Source of the DNA: Mycobacterium gordonae
GTDB lineage: Bacteria > Actinomycetota > Actinomycetes > Mycobacteriales > Mycobacteriaceae
NCBI RefSeq assembly: GCF_017086405.1
Contig: NZ_CP070973.1
Coordinates: 4,620,739 to 4,684,738 of the forward strand
Reading direction: 5' to 3'
DNA: 64,000 nucleotides
The position numbers were made by a program, and so were the translations under genes. Numbering within the stretch: the stretch's first letter is position 1; each line of letters opens with the position of its first letter. The notes under the pieces are model-generated. The model had not been told where the DNA came from, did not search any database, and saw only the letters and a program-made list of their open reading frames with translations. Positions 24,288 to 33,400 of the stretch are shown one piece after another.

Positions 24288-26806
24288 CAGGTGATCCTCG
24301 CGGATAGATGGACCGTGGTTCCGGCGGTGTCGGAGTCGATCGTGACGTCGTGCATGAGCGCGCGCATGAGCTTGATACCCCGGCCGCGTCGGGGGTAGGA
24401 GTCCGGTTCGGGAATCTTCCAGGAGCCGGTATCGGTGATGGTCAGCTGGACCTCGTCGTCCAGTGCCGTCGCACCGAGAGTCACGATGCCGCCGGGACTG
24501 TGGCGATGGCCGTGCTCGATAGCATTGGCCACAGCTTCTCCGGCTGCCAGCAGCACCTTCGCCGCCTGTTCCTGATTCAGGCGGGCGCGGGACAGCCAAT
24601 CCCGTAACGCCGAACGAGACGCCGCCAGGTTTTCCGGGTCGGCGGGGAACGTCATCTCCAGTGGCGCGGGATGGCGATAGAGCATCAGGACCACATCGTC
24701 CTGATAGCCGTCGGTGGGGGCGAGACCGGACATCATCTGTGTCGCCAAACCGTCGAGTTCGCTGGCGCGGCCGTCCTGGATGAACGCGGCGGCGCGGGAA
24801 ATGCCGTGCTCTATCGGTACGCGGCGCCGCTCGACCAGGCCGTCGGTGTAAAGCGCCAAGGTGGCGCGCGCCGGCATGACCGCGTGCGCTTCGGCCCGCG
24901 GCCACCCCGGCCGCATACCCAGTGCGATCGTGCGGCCGTCGTCGAGCTTTCGGATGGTTCCGTCGGCGTCGACGAGAATCGGCGGGGGGTGGCCGGCGCT
25001 GGAGTACACCAATTCACCGGTGTCCGGATTGAGCACCACGCAGACGGCGGTGGTACACGCGGCTCCGGGCAGTCGCGCGGCGAACCGGTCCATGCCGGCC
25101 AGGACGGCGCTGGGACTGGAGTTGTCGAAAAGCAATGCGCGGCAAGCGCTGCGCACCTGCCCCATCACCGTGGCGGCGGCCAGCCCATGGCCGACGCAGT
25201 CGCCGACGATCAGCGCGATGCGGCCGTCGTCCAGCTCGACGATGTCGTACCAGTCCCCGCCCACCTGCAGGGGCGGGCTGGCGGCCTGATACCGGACCGC
25301 GAAGCCGTGCGGCAACTCAGCGGGTCCCAGAATGGCGTGTTGCAGTGCCAGCGCGGTTTCGCGCTGCTGGTCGACTTGGTGCACCCGCTGCAGCCCCTGG
25401 CCGAGCCGGCCCGCCAGCACGGTCAGCAAGGTCTGGTCCTCGAGGGTGAACGGTCGTTGCTCGGACAGATCGATCCATACGACGAGCACACCCTCGGGAT
25501 GCCGCAGCGCGATGCCTGCCGTTCCCGGCTGCGCGGTGTTGGGCGTGAGCAGGTCCCCGTCGCGCAAGGAGATGAGCAATTGACGCGCGTCCGACGGCAG
25601 GTCCGCCCACTGTGCTGCCTCACCGACGGAGACCACCAGCGGCGCACCGTAGGCGACCGACTTGGTGGCATCGCTGCGAGCCGGGAAGGTGACCGCGAGC
25701 ACGCGGCGCGCCCGCCACAACCGACGCAGTTCTTCAGCTGCGGTTTGCACCGCCTCATCGACCGTATCCGCTTGTGCCAGTTCCTGGTTGAGCGCGTGCT
25801 CGCGCCCTGCGGCCAGCGCCAGAGCGATCGCCGCGTGCCGGGCGAAGTCGCTGACGAGTTCGAGGTAATCACTGCCGAAGGCAGGCTGCTGCGGGCCGCG
25901 CGCGACCGCGATCACACCAAGCACCGCCTCGTCGGCAATGAGCGGTATGACGATGGCCGAGCGCTCACCGACATCGGTGAACCCCTCGATCGGATACTGG
26001 AAGGAATCGGTGATCAGCGGCAGACCGCGGCGCGCGACACCACCGGTGGTGGAGGCGTCCATCGGCACTTGCTGGCCGACCACCTGCGAGGCGTAGCGGC
26101 CCGCGGTCGCGGCCACGACGAGCGTGTTGACTTCAAGGGCCGGAAGGTCGGGCTCGCCGGGCACCAGCAGGATGGCCTGCTCGGCATCGGCCAACTCCAG
26201 CGCCCGGTTGACGATCAGCTGCAGCGGCCCCGTCTGCGGGTCACCGGACAGCAGCGCAGTGGTGATCTCGCGGCTTGCGTTGGTCCATCTCGCCGATTCG
26301 CGCTCTCTCTCGAAGAGGCGCGCATTGTCGATGGCGGCGGCCGCAGCCGTGGCCAACGCCCGCACCGCGCCTTCTTGAGAATCGGAAAACACCCGACCGG
26401 GCCGGTCGTCGGCGAGGTAGAGGTTGCCGAAATCGGCGGCCCGAACGGTGATCGGTATCGCCAGCAGCGCCCGGATCGGCGGGTCGTCGGCCCGGAGTCC
26501 AGCGGACCGCGGATAGGCACTGAGGTCATCGACTCGAATCCCCTCACCGACCTGCAGCCCACCGAGGCGCTGCGACGTGGTATCGCCCATCCCCTCGTGG
26601 ATGAAGGAGGACAGGGAACCGTCGCTGGCCCGCAGACCCAGCGATCCGTACCTGGCGCCGGTCAGCTGCATCGCCCCGCTCACGATGCGATGCAGCGTCA
26701 TGTCCAAGTCGAGATCGGACCCGATTTCGACAATGACCCGCACCAGCTGTTGAAGCTGGTCACGGGCCGCCACCAACTCGTCGAGCTGTTCGTGGATGCG
26801 GCTCAC
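24287..26806 (-). CDS. GAF-repeat PP2C phosphatase with C-terminal RsbW-like kinase domain
   Basis: 839 residues. Two clear GAF domains occupy about 30-165 and 190-345, and a third GAF-like region about 350-480. The PP2C/SpoIIE domain (about 490-700) has QVGGDWYDIVEL and IVGDCVGHGLAA, then SAGHPPP and a DDVVLML end. A HATPase_c kinase domain follows (about 715-839) with GEAVANAIEHGHR and RRGRGIKLMRAL. One polypeptide therefore holds both the phosphatase and the kinase of a partner switch, and the STAS protein is coupled downstream. The GAF ligands are unknown; no chromophore cysteine is evident. GTG at 26806 is used as start. Confidence 0.9.
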   Translation of the reverse strand: MSRIHEQLDELVAARDQLQQLVRVIVEIGSDLDLDMTLHRIVSGAMQLTGARYGSLGLRASDGSLSSFIHEGMGDTTSQRLGGLQVGEGIRVDDLSAYPRSAGLRADDPPIRALLAIPITVRAADFGNLYLADDRPGRVFSDSQEGAVRALATAAAAAIDNARLFERERESARWTNASREITTALLSGDPQTGPLQLIVNRALELADAEQAILLVPGEPDLPALEVNTLVVAATAGRYASQVVGQQVPMDASTTGGVARRGLPLITDSFQYPIEGFTDVGERSAIVIPLIADEAVLGVIAVARGPQQPAFGSDYLELVSDFARHAAIALALAAGREHALNQELAQADTVDEAVQTAAEELRRLWRARRVLAVTFPARSDATKSVAYGAPLVVSVGEAAQWADLPSDARQLLISLRDGDLLTPNTAQPGTAGIALRHPEGVLVVWIDLSEQRPFTLEDQTLLTVLAGRLGQGLQRVHQVDQQRETALALQHAILGPAELPHGFAVRYQAASPPLQVGGDWYDIVELDDGRIALIVGDCVGHGLAAATVMGQVRSACRALLFDNSSPSAVLAGMDRFAARLPGAACTTAVCVVLNPDTGELVYSSAGHPPPILVDADGTIRKLDDGRTIALGMRPGWPRAEAHAVMPARATLALYTDGLVERRRVPIEHGISRAAAFIQDGRASELDGLATQMMSGLAPTDGYQDDVVLMLYRHPAPLEMTFPADPENLAASRSALRDWLSRARLNQEQAAKVLLAAGEAVANAIEHGHRHSPGGIVTLGATALDDEVQLTITDTGSWKIPEPDSYPRRGRGIKLMRALMHDVTIDSDTAGTTVHLSARIT

Positions 26807-27425
26807 CAGGTCACGCCCGCGCTGCCTGGTGACTCCCGCCGGTCGTTGTTCATAGTTTTCGTGCCTAGTCGTCGGGTTTCGTCGTCGGGTTCAGTGATGA
26901 TGCGTCGTGCCCGTGCGCCGCACGTTCAATCACAGCACCCGCTTTCCTACCCGCCAACACCGGTCTGCAAACTCCGCCTCGGCGGTACCTGACCGATGGT
27001 TGTCCCGAGAAACCTGCGCGCGGCATATAGCCAGCCTTCGGACGATGTTTGTCGTGGCCAGCGAAAACATCCGTGCAACCGGACGAGGACCGCAACGACA
27101 GCAGCGAGGTCCCAGACGCGGCACTCGGTGACACCAGTTCTCGAGCGAGGAGCACCGGCAACGGGTGAGCGCCGCCACCGAAGCCGTCGAATTGCGCCAG
27201 CACCATGGGGCTGTTTCGCGACGACTCCCCGGGGAACCCGACGACCCCGCCGCCCACGTGCGCGCCGAGCGTCGCCATCACCGTCTCCGTACTGGTGCCT
27301 GGGTGCGCCCGGCCCCTGCCCCACCGGTTGTTCACCCGGATCGACCGGCCGGCCCGGTAGGTAGCGATCAGGCCGAGGCAAACACTGGGCCGCGGCCGGT
27401 CCGTACTGGCACGGTAGGGGTTCGC
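26807..27425. other. Intergenic region before tRNA-Cys
   Basis: 619 bases without a gene I can support. Open frames exist on both strands (for example 26865-27335 minus), but they lack domains and start signals and read as low-constraint sequence. It must contain the promoters of the PP2C gene and of the tRNA. A decayed gene is possible. Confidence 0.45.
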
Positions 27426-27496
27426 GCGGGTGTGGCTGAGTGGCTAGGCAGCGGCCTGCAAAGCCGTACACACGGGTTCGAATCCCGTCACTCGCT
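27426..27496 (+). tRNA. tRNA-Cys (anticodon GCA)
   Basis: A 71-base cloverleaf. The acceptor stem pairs GCGGGTG (27426-27432) with CACTCGC (27489-27495), one G-U included. The D arm contains GCTGAGTGGCTAGGCAGC. The anticodon loop CTGCAAA gives anticodon GCA. The T arm is ACGGG-TTCGAAT-CCCGT. The discriminator is T (U73), the identity base of tRNA-Cys. CCA is not encoded. Confidence 0.97.
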
Positions 27497-27513
27497 CCGC
27501 GCCTTCAGTTGGG

Positions 27514-27571
27514 CGAGCAGACGCAAAGGCACACTGGAACACGTGCTCCGAGGTGCTTCTGCGTCTGCTCG
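27514..27571. terminator. Bidirectional hairpin between tRNA-Cys and oxidoreductase gene
   Basis: Arms CGAGCAGACGCAAAGGCAC (27514-27532) and GTGCTTCTGCGTCTGCTCG (27553-27571) pair over 19 bases with two mismatches around a 20-base loop. It begins 17 bases after the tRNA and ends seven bases before the stop of the convergent LLM gene, so it can terminate both transcripts. Confidence 0.65.
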
Positions 27572-27578
27572 GGGAATG

Positions 27579-28409
27579 TCAGACGCGGTACTGCGCGACT
27601 CGGGCCGCATAGTCGTCGAGCAACCGCAGTGACTCGTCGCGCGGTTTGGTGGGCAGCAGCAGCCCCAGCTGCCCAAAGCCCAAATCCTCTGCAGCGCGCC
27701 AATATTCGAGATTATTGGGCGTGCCGAACATGGCCAGCGGGACGTCGTGGCCGGCGGCGCCGCGCAACTGCTCGACGCGTCGGGTGACTTCCTCGATCGG
27801 GAAGGGATTGGAAATCCAGCCGGCCTGGTGCCGGACCACCCGCTTCATCGTGGCGTCGGAGTTGCCGCCGATGTAGATGGGCGGATGCGGCCTCCGCACC
27901 GGCTTGGGCCGGATATAGGACGGCGGGAAGTCCACGTGTTTGCCGTGGTATTCGGCGGGTTCGTCGGTCCAGAGCGCCTTGATCGCTTCGATGCGTTCGT
28001 CCAGGAGTGCGCCGCGGGTCTTCGGGTCGGTGCCGTGATCGCGCATCTCCTCGAGGTTCCAACCGGCGCCTACACCGAACACAAAGCGCCCACCCGAAAT
28101 CAGGTCGATGCTGGCGGCCTCCTTGGCCGTGATGATCGGGTCCCGCTGGATGAGCAACGCGATCCCGGTGAAGAGCTCAATCGTCGACGTCACGGCCGCG
28201 GCCGCGGCCAGCGTGACGAACGGGTCCAGAGTCCGGTAGTAGATTTTCGGCAGCTCCCCGCCGAGCGGGTAGGCCGATTCGCGGCTCGCGGGGATGTGCG
28301 TGTGTTCGGCGATTATCAACGACTCGAATCCGCGTTCCTCGATCGCCCGCGCCAGTGACACCGTATCGATGCTGTCGTCGTTGACGAATGTTGAGATCCC
28401 GAACTTCAT
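27579..28409 (-). CDS. LLM-class F420-dependent oxidoreductase
   Basis: 276 residues from ATG 28409 (MKFGISTF is the usual family start). Luciferase-like TIM-barrel signatures: ARAIEERGFESLIIAEHTHIPASR, DPFVTLAAAAAVTSTIELFTGI, DLISGGRFVFGVGAGWN, and YIGGNSDATMKRVVRHQAGW. This is the mycobacterial F420-dependent LLM group (TIGR03619-like). It transfers hydride between F420H2 and an unknown substrate. Its 5' end is divergent from a deazaflavin nitroreductase-family gene. Confidence 0.9.
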   Translation of the reverse strand: MKFGISTFVNDDSIDTVSLARAIEERGFESLIIAEHTHIPASRESAYPLGGELPKIYYRTLDPFVTLAAAAAVTSTIELFTGIALLIQRDPIITAKEAASIDLISGGRFVFGVGAGWNLEEMRDHGTDPKTRGALLDERIEAIKALWTDEPAEYHGKHVDFPPSYIRPKPVRRPHPPIYIGGNSDATMKRVVRHQAGWISNPFPIEEVTRRVEQLRGAAGHDVPLAMFGTPNNLEYWRAAEDLGFGQLGLLLPTKPRDESLRLLDDYAARVAQYRV

Positions 28410-28489
28410 CGCACTTGCCCCTGTCGGTCGATGCCGCACCACCTGTCAACGACATTAGGCTGTGTTTGGCAAGAGAGGAGGATTCGTCC

Positions 28490-28984
28490 TTGGCTCAGCA
28501 GCCGCGGACATCCGCAGCATTCTCCGCTGCCGGGCGCGTACTCAGCCGACCGGCGATGCGGCCGGTGACCCGCGCGTTCAGCAACCTGCACGCGGCGATG
28601 TATCGATGGACCCGCGGCCGGGCGCAGAACCGCAAGTATCCGACCATGCTGCTGACCGTCACCGGCCGCAAAACCGGTAAGCCGCAGACGGTTCCGCTGA
28701 TCTATGTCAGAGATGCCGAGCGGTACGTGATTGCGGCCGCCTACGCGGGCAGCGACACTGACCCGGCCTGGTGGCTCAATCTTCAGGCGAATCCCCGTGC
28801 CGTGGCGCAAGTGGGCGATGAACGATTCGACGTAGCGGCGCACCTCGCCCCGTCGGATCGGCGTCCGCAGCTGTGGCGGCGACTGGTCGAGATGTATCCG
28901 TACTTCACCGAATATCAGCAGCGCACGAGCCGGCAGATCCCGGTGGTGCTCCTGCGACGAGTGGCGGACGGCGATCAACCCTGA
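28490..28984 (+). CDS. Deazaflavin-dependent nitroreductase-family protein (DDN-like)
   Basis: 164 residues from TTG 28490, chosen because AGGAGG lies eight bases upstream; no ATG sits in that window. Family features are YPTMLLTVTGRKTGKPQTVPLIY, YVIAAAYAGSDTDPAWWLNLQANP and a split-barrel fold. DDN-family enzymes bind F420; some activate nitroimidazoles, others reduce quinones. The 3' end overlaps the convergent TetR gene by ten bases. Confidence 0.88.
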   Translation: MAQQPRTSAAFSAAGRVLSRPAMRPVTRAFSNLHAAMYRWTRGRAQNRKYPTMLLTVTGRKTGKPQTVPLIYVRDAERYVIAAAYAGSDTDPAWWLNLQANPRAVAQVGDERFDVAAHLAPSDRRPQLWRRLVEMYPYFTEYQQRTSRQIPVVLLRRVADGDQP

Positions 28985-29529
28985 TCCACCAACCGGTCGA
29001 GCACCCGCGCGGTCCGGTCCAAAGGGTCGGTAGAACGTGTGGCCCGACAAAGGATGACGGCGCCCTCGACGGCGGCCACGATGGTGGTTGCCAACGCCGC
29101 CGCTTCTTCCACCGCAACTCCTTCTTCGCGCAGCCGTTCGGCAATCAGCTGCTGCCACGCGGTGAACGCCTCGCCGGCGGCATCTGCGGCTGCCGGTGAC
29201 TCGGTTCGTCCGAGTGCGGCAGCGACGACGGGGCACCCGGCGGTGTAGTCGCTCGAGTGCAGCGTCTCCTGCCACGACTTGACGAACGCCGCCAGAGACG
29301 CCCGCACATCACTGCCGGGCGCCTCACCCGCCAACGCCGAATCGAACAGCCGGCCCGCCTTTCGGGTGGCCTCGGCCATCAGTTCCGATTTGCCGCCCGG
29401 AAAGTTTACGTAGACCGACCGGCGAGCGGTGCCGCTGTGCTCGAGCAGGTCGGCCAGGCCGGTGCCGGCCACCCCGTGCCGGCGCAGCATTTCGATGGCG
29501 CTGTCGATCAGGCGCTCACGGGCGGTCAT
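28975..29529 (-). CDS. TetR-family repressor (LmrA/YxaF type)
   Basis: 184 residues from ATG 29529, preceded by GAGGAG. The N-terminal helix-turn-helix is ARERLIDSAIEMLRRHGVAG with GLADLLEHSGTARRSVYVNF. The C-terminal ligand domain has SDYTAGCPVVAAALG, typical of the LmrA/YxaF-like group that senses drug-like or flavonoid compounds. It is divergent from a DDN-family gene, with a clear dyad operator between them, and should repress itself and that gene. Confidence 0.92.
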   Translation of the reverse strand: MTARERLIDSAIEMLRRHGVAGTGLADLLEHSGTARRSVYVNFPGGKSELMAEATRKAGRLFDSALAGEAPGSDVRASLAAFVKSWQETLHSSDYTAGCPVVAAALGRTESPAAADAAGEAFTAWQQLIAERLREEGVAVEEAAALATTIVAAVEGAVILCRATRSTDPLDRTARVLDRLVDQG

Positions 29530-29566
29530 GGTCTCCTCGCCGGGTCCTGGGTTCACTTGCTTGCAG

Positions 29567-29609
29567 TATACCGATTGGTCTACTAATGTCAGGTAGACCG
29601 ATTGGTATA
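29567..29609. promoter_or_regulatory. Double TetR operator
   Basis: TATACCGATTGGTCTAC (29567-29583) and GTAGACCGATTGGTATA (29593-29609) are inverted copies separated by nine bases. Each half contains a near-palindromic ACCGATTGGT core, the kind of site bound by LmrA/YxaF-like TetR proteins. The element spans the start region between the divergent tetR and DDN genes, so both promoters should be covered. Confidence 0.8.
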
Positions 29610-29624
29610 AATGACGGAGGCGCG

Positions 29625-30053
29625 ATGTCAGACACACACGACCCCAAGACCCTGCAGAAGTTCCGGCGGGAACGCGCCGTCGGACGCTACGTGTTCAATC
29701 CGATGGTGAAGGGCCTGAGCCGACTGGGCCTGCGCACCGCGCTGGCCACCGAACTCGAGACCATCGGTCGCAAGACGGGACAGCTGCGTCGGGTCCCGGT
29801 GTCCGTGCAATTCGACGACGCCGGGGCGTGGCTGATCTGCCAGCACGGCACCCGTTCCGGCTGGGGACGCAATATCGTCGACAACCCGAATGTGCGCGTG
29901 CGGCAAGGTAATCGGTGGCGCACCGGGGTCGCGACTCTTAGGCCCGACGATGATGTGGTGGCCCGGGGCCGCCAGTTCGGCCGCCTGGGCGCGACCGTGG
30001 TGAAGGCACTGGAGACCACGCCGGTGTCGGTGCGGATCGACTTCACCGACTGA
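29625..30053 (+). CDS. Deazaflavin-dependent nitroreductase-family protein (second)
   Basis: 142 residues from ATG 29625 with GGAGG just upstream. The F420-binding split barrel is visible in LATELETIGRKTGQLRRVPVSV, WLICQHGTRSGWGRNIVDNPNVRVR and a final VRIDFTD. It is a distinct paralogue of the protein at 28490. TetR control is almost certain because the double operator lies 16-58 bases upstream. A role in reducing xenobiotics or quinones with F420H2 is an inference from the family. Confidence 0.9.
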   Translation: MSDTHDPKTLQKFRRERAVGRYVFNPMVKGLSRLGLRTALATELETIGRKTGQLRRVPVSVQFDDAGAWLICQHGTRSGWGRNIVDNPNVRVRQGNRWRTGVATLRPDDDVVARGRQFGRLGATVVKALETTPVSVRIDFTD

Positions 30054-30059
30054 CCTCGG

Positions 30060-30365
30060 CTACGCGTTCGGAGTCACCAGGAATTTCTCGCCGGTTGCCC
30101 GCTTGACGTATTCGTTGAACGCATCGGGCGCCAGCATGCCCGCCAGTGACACCTCCCGGGTGTACTTACTGGCGAACGTCGTGGTGAGTTCGGCCGCCAC
30201 CCTCGCGCGCAACCGCGCGAAGGTTTCCCCGCCCGCCTTCTGCAGGAACGGGGTGAGCAGCCACCCTCCCACCCCCCACGCCATCCCGAAGTTCCGGGTG
30301 AGCACGGTAGGGCCGGTGTCGAGTGCACCGTAGATGTACACCTGCTTGTGCACGCTGGAGCACAC
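30060..30365 (-). pseudogene. C-terminal remnant of a zinc-type (MDR) dehydrogenase
   Basis: Only about 95 recognisable residues, starting around KQVYIYGALDTGPTVLTRNFG and running to the natural end VTPNA. This is the C-terminal quarter to third of a medium-chain quinone-oxidoreductase-like enzyme; the catalytic and cofactor domains are missing. The lost 5' part should lie to the right, but NRPS sequence in the opposite direction begins at about 30355. The remnant shows no internal stops, so the loss looks recent. Confidence 0.7.
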
Positions 30366-32860
30366 TGTTGCGCGGCGGACGACTGGTGGTGGTGGGCGAG
30401 GACGTCACCTGCTCCCCCAACGAGTTCCACGCCTTGCTCGTGGCAGAGCACGTCACGGCGCTGACCCAGACGCCCTCGGCGGTTGCGGCGTTGCCGACCG
30501 AAGGGTTGACCGGTACAGCGCTGGTTGTCGGTGGTGAAGTCTGCACCGCCGAGGTAGTGGACCGCTGGGGCCCCGGGCGGGTGATGGTGAACGCCTACGG
30601 CCCTACCGAATGCACCGTCTGCGTGTCCGTCAGCGCACCGCTGACCGCCGGGTCGGGGGTGGCGCCGATCGGGCGACCACTGCCGGCGACGGCGATTTTC
30701 GTGTTGGACCGCTGGTTGCGGCAGGTGCCGGTGGGCGTCGTCGGGGAACTCTACGTCGCCGGAAGCCAACTGGGAGTTGGGTATTGGCGTCGACCGGGAT
30801 TAACCGCGTCGCGCTTCGTGGCGTGCCCGTTCGCTGGGGCCGCGGCGCCGGGAAGCCGTATGTACCGCACCGGAGACCTGGCCTGTTGGGGTCCTGATGG
30901 ACAGCTGCAGTACCAGGGTCGCTCCGATGAGCAGGTGAAGATTCGCGGCTACCGCATCGAGCCGGCCGAGATCACCGCGGCCCTGGTTCGGTCGACGGGT
31001 GTGGAGCACGCCGTCGTCATCGCCCGCGAAGACAGTCCGGGCGTGAAACGCCTGGTGGCCTATATCACCGGCGAGGCCGAACCCGACGCGGTCCGCGCCG
31101 GACTCCGGGACCATCTACCCGATTACATGCTTCCGGCGGCCGTGATGGCGCTCAGCAAGTTGCCGCTGACCGTCAACGGCAAACTCGACGTCGCCGCCCT
31201 GCCCGTTCCCGAATACACCACCGCCGGGTACCGGCCGCCGGCAACGCCGGTAGAGGAAATCGTCGCCGGGATCTTTGCGCGGGTCCTCGGCCTGGAGCGC
31301 GTCGGTACGGACCAGTCGTTCTTCGACCTCGGCGGCGACTCATTGCTGGCGATGCGCGTGGTCTCGGCGGTCAACACCGCCCTGGCCGCGGACGTGTCCG
31401 TGCGGGTGTTGTTCGACGCCCCGACCGTCGCCCAGTTGACGCCGCACGTCAACACGGGAACCGCTGCGCCGATATCGCTTGCGCAGGTTGAGCGGCCGAA
31501 AACCGTCCCCTTATCCCTTGCCCAACAACGCATGTGGAGTGTCATCCAAGCGCAGGGGCCGTCTGCGGTGTTCAACATACCCTGGGTTTTCGAGTTGCGG
31601 GGCCAATTCGATACGCAGGCACTGGCACTGGCTTTGACCGATCTGGTGCATCGCCACGAGCCGTTGCGAACCATCTACCCAGCCGTCGACGGCGTACCGC
31701 ACCAGATGGTCCTGCCGGTGGAAGAGACCGAATTGCGCTGGGAGGTCATCGATGCCACCAGCTGGACGCCGGACCGGATCACCGAAGCCGTTGCCTCGCA
31801 AGCCCGCCACCAATTCGACGTCGCTGCCGAGCTGCCCCTGTCGGCCCGGCTTTACCGACGGTCCGATGACGAACACGTGCTGGCTCTCGTGCTGCACCAC
31901 ATCGCGGTCGACGGCTGGTCACTGGCCCCGCTGGCCGCCGATCTCAGCGTGGCCTACCGCAGCAGAAGGGCCGGGCAGGCGCCGCTCTGGGAGCCGTTGC
32001 CGATCCAGTACATCGACTACGCGCTGTGGCAACGTGCACATCTAGGTGATCCGGCGGACGACGACAGCGTGATCGCCGCCGAACTTCGGTACTGGGAACA
32101 GACGCTCGCGGACATGCCCGCACCCTCCGCGTTGTCCCTGGCCGACGCCGGCCCCACTTCGTATGACAACCATGGCGATACGGCGGTCGTACAGTGGCCC
32201 GCGACGTTGCACCGCCAGGTGAACCGGCTGGCGCGTGAGCACCATGCCACCAGCTTCATGGTCGTTCAAGCGGGCTTGACCGTGCTGCTCTCACAACTGG
32301 CCGCCAGCAGCGACGTTGTCGTGGGCATTGCCGTCGCCGGGCGCCGCCACCCGATGCTCGACGACCTGGTCGGCATCTTCGTCAACACCGTGTTGCTACG
32401 CGTCGAGTTGGCCGACGACATGGACTTCGCACGTGTGTTGGATCAGGTGCGGCACCACAGCTTGCAAGCATTCGACCACCAGGACATGCCTTACGGGATG
32501 CTCGTCGACCGGATCAACGCCGCCCGTTCGTTCCCGCCGGGGCCGTTGACGCAGGTCATGCTGGCGTGGCAGAACAACAAACCCGCGGAGCTGATACTCG
32601 GCGATTTGGACATCACCCCGATTCCCGTACACACCGGGACCGCGCGGATGAACTTTCTGTTGTCCCTGGCCGAGCACTTCACGGATACCGGCGAAGCCGC
32701 CGGAATCAGTGGGGTCGTTGAATACCGTACTTCGGTATTCTCACCCGCAGCCGTGGAACTCATCGTTCAACGCCTGCAGAAGCTGTTGACGGTGGTGATT
32801 GACGACCCGCGGCGACCGCTGCCGTCAATCGTCGAACTCGACCAGCTGCCGTCGTTGTGA
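30323..32860 (+). pseudogene. NRPS fragment: partial A domain, PCP, condensation domain
   Basis: An open frame of 845 codons whose NRPS homology starts abruptly near residue 12 (WSTLLRGGRLVVV), in the middle of an adenylation domain. Present are A5 NAYGPTE, A6 GELYVAGSQLGVGYWRR, A7 YRTGDL, A8 VKIRGYRIEP and A10 LTVNGKLD. Motifs A1-A4 and half of the substrate pocket are gone. A peptidyl carrier follows with DLGGDSLLAM, then a condensation domain with HHIAVDGWS. The protein stops in the linker after the C domain (VELDQLPSL), where another A domain would normally begin, and has no thioesterase. It cannot activate an amino acid and is probably a remnant of a larger synthetase. Confidence 0.8.
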
Positions 32861-32870
32861 ACCGCGGCGG

Positions 32871-33212
32871 TCAGTTCGCCGGCGCGGCCCCCTCGGGCGG
32901 AATCGCTCCGCCGCAGCCGCCGGGTGGCGGCGGACCGGGCATCGGCTCATCGCCACTGACGCAGTCGTAGTAGAACTGCGGACCGACCATCCAGGTCTTC
33001 ATCCACTGGTGCCAGTACGACCCGTCGGGGTACTTCTCGCCGTCGCATACCGCCAAGTTGCCCCAACCCCAGCGCCCACCGGGACAGAACCCTTTCGTCA
33101 TGTCGGGCTGGTGCGGGTCAGGCGGGTCGGCGCTGGCAATCGCCGTCGGGAAGGCAAGCGCCGCAGCACAACCCAATATCGCAGCGCTACGGCGAGCGAG
33201 CATGAATGTCAT
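32871..33212 (-). CDS. Small secreted mycobacterial protein
   Basis: 113 residues from ATG 33212, with AGGGAG upstream. The signal peptide ends near ASADPP. The mature part has four Cys (GFCPGG, AVCDGE, YDCVSG, GGCGG), is rich in Trp, Gly and Pro, and contains GRWGWGNLAVCDGEKYPDG and WHQWMKTWMVGPQF. This CPGGRWGWG..CDG..YPDGS layout recurs in small mycobacterial exported proteins of unknown function. The gene ends ten bases from the NRPS remnant. Confidence 0.8.
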   Translation of the reverse strand: MTFMLARRSAAILGCAAALAFPTAIASADPPDPHQPDMTKGFCPGGRWGWGNLAVCDGEKYPDGSYWHQWMKTWMVGPQFYYDCVSGDEPMPGPPPPGGCGGAIPPEGAAPAN

Positions 33213-33400
33213 TTCGACTCCCTGTTGGATCAATTAGGCCGATGCCGAGTGGTGATCAGAGCGGGTGGATGAGCCGGAGCGGCGACGCATACGCGAACCT
33301 TTCTTCAATGGCCTGACCTCGATCGATTGTTCCATGGCAGATGAGAGTCTTGCAGCCCGCGGCGTAGGCGGGAAGGCTTCATTTCTGGCATCACCTTCGA

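Noticed and set aside
24671..26992. A 773-codon open frame on the plus strand opposite the GAF-PP2C gene
   Set aside because: It is a GC-skew shadow: the minus strand encodes recognisable GAF, PP2C and kinase domains in order, while this frame has none and is rich in His/Arg/Gln filler.
26865..27335. Possible gene on the minus strand before tRNA-Cys
   Set aside because: 156 codons with no domain, no ribosome binding site and inconsistent composition; reported as intergenic, with the caveat that a decayed gene is possible.
27426..27571. tRNA-Cys with a nearby inverted repeat as an integration (att) site
   Set aside because: No integrase, no second copy of the tRNA 3' end and no phage genes in the window; the inverted repeat is better explained as a terminator.
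33356..33372. Short CCCGC/GCGGG stem downstream of the PE-PPE gene as an operon terminator
   Set aside because: Only five base pairs with a seven-base loop and no U tract; too weak to call.
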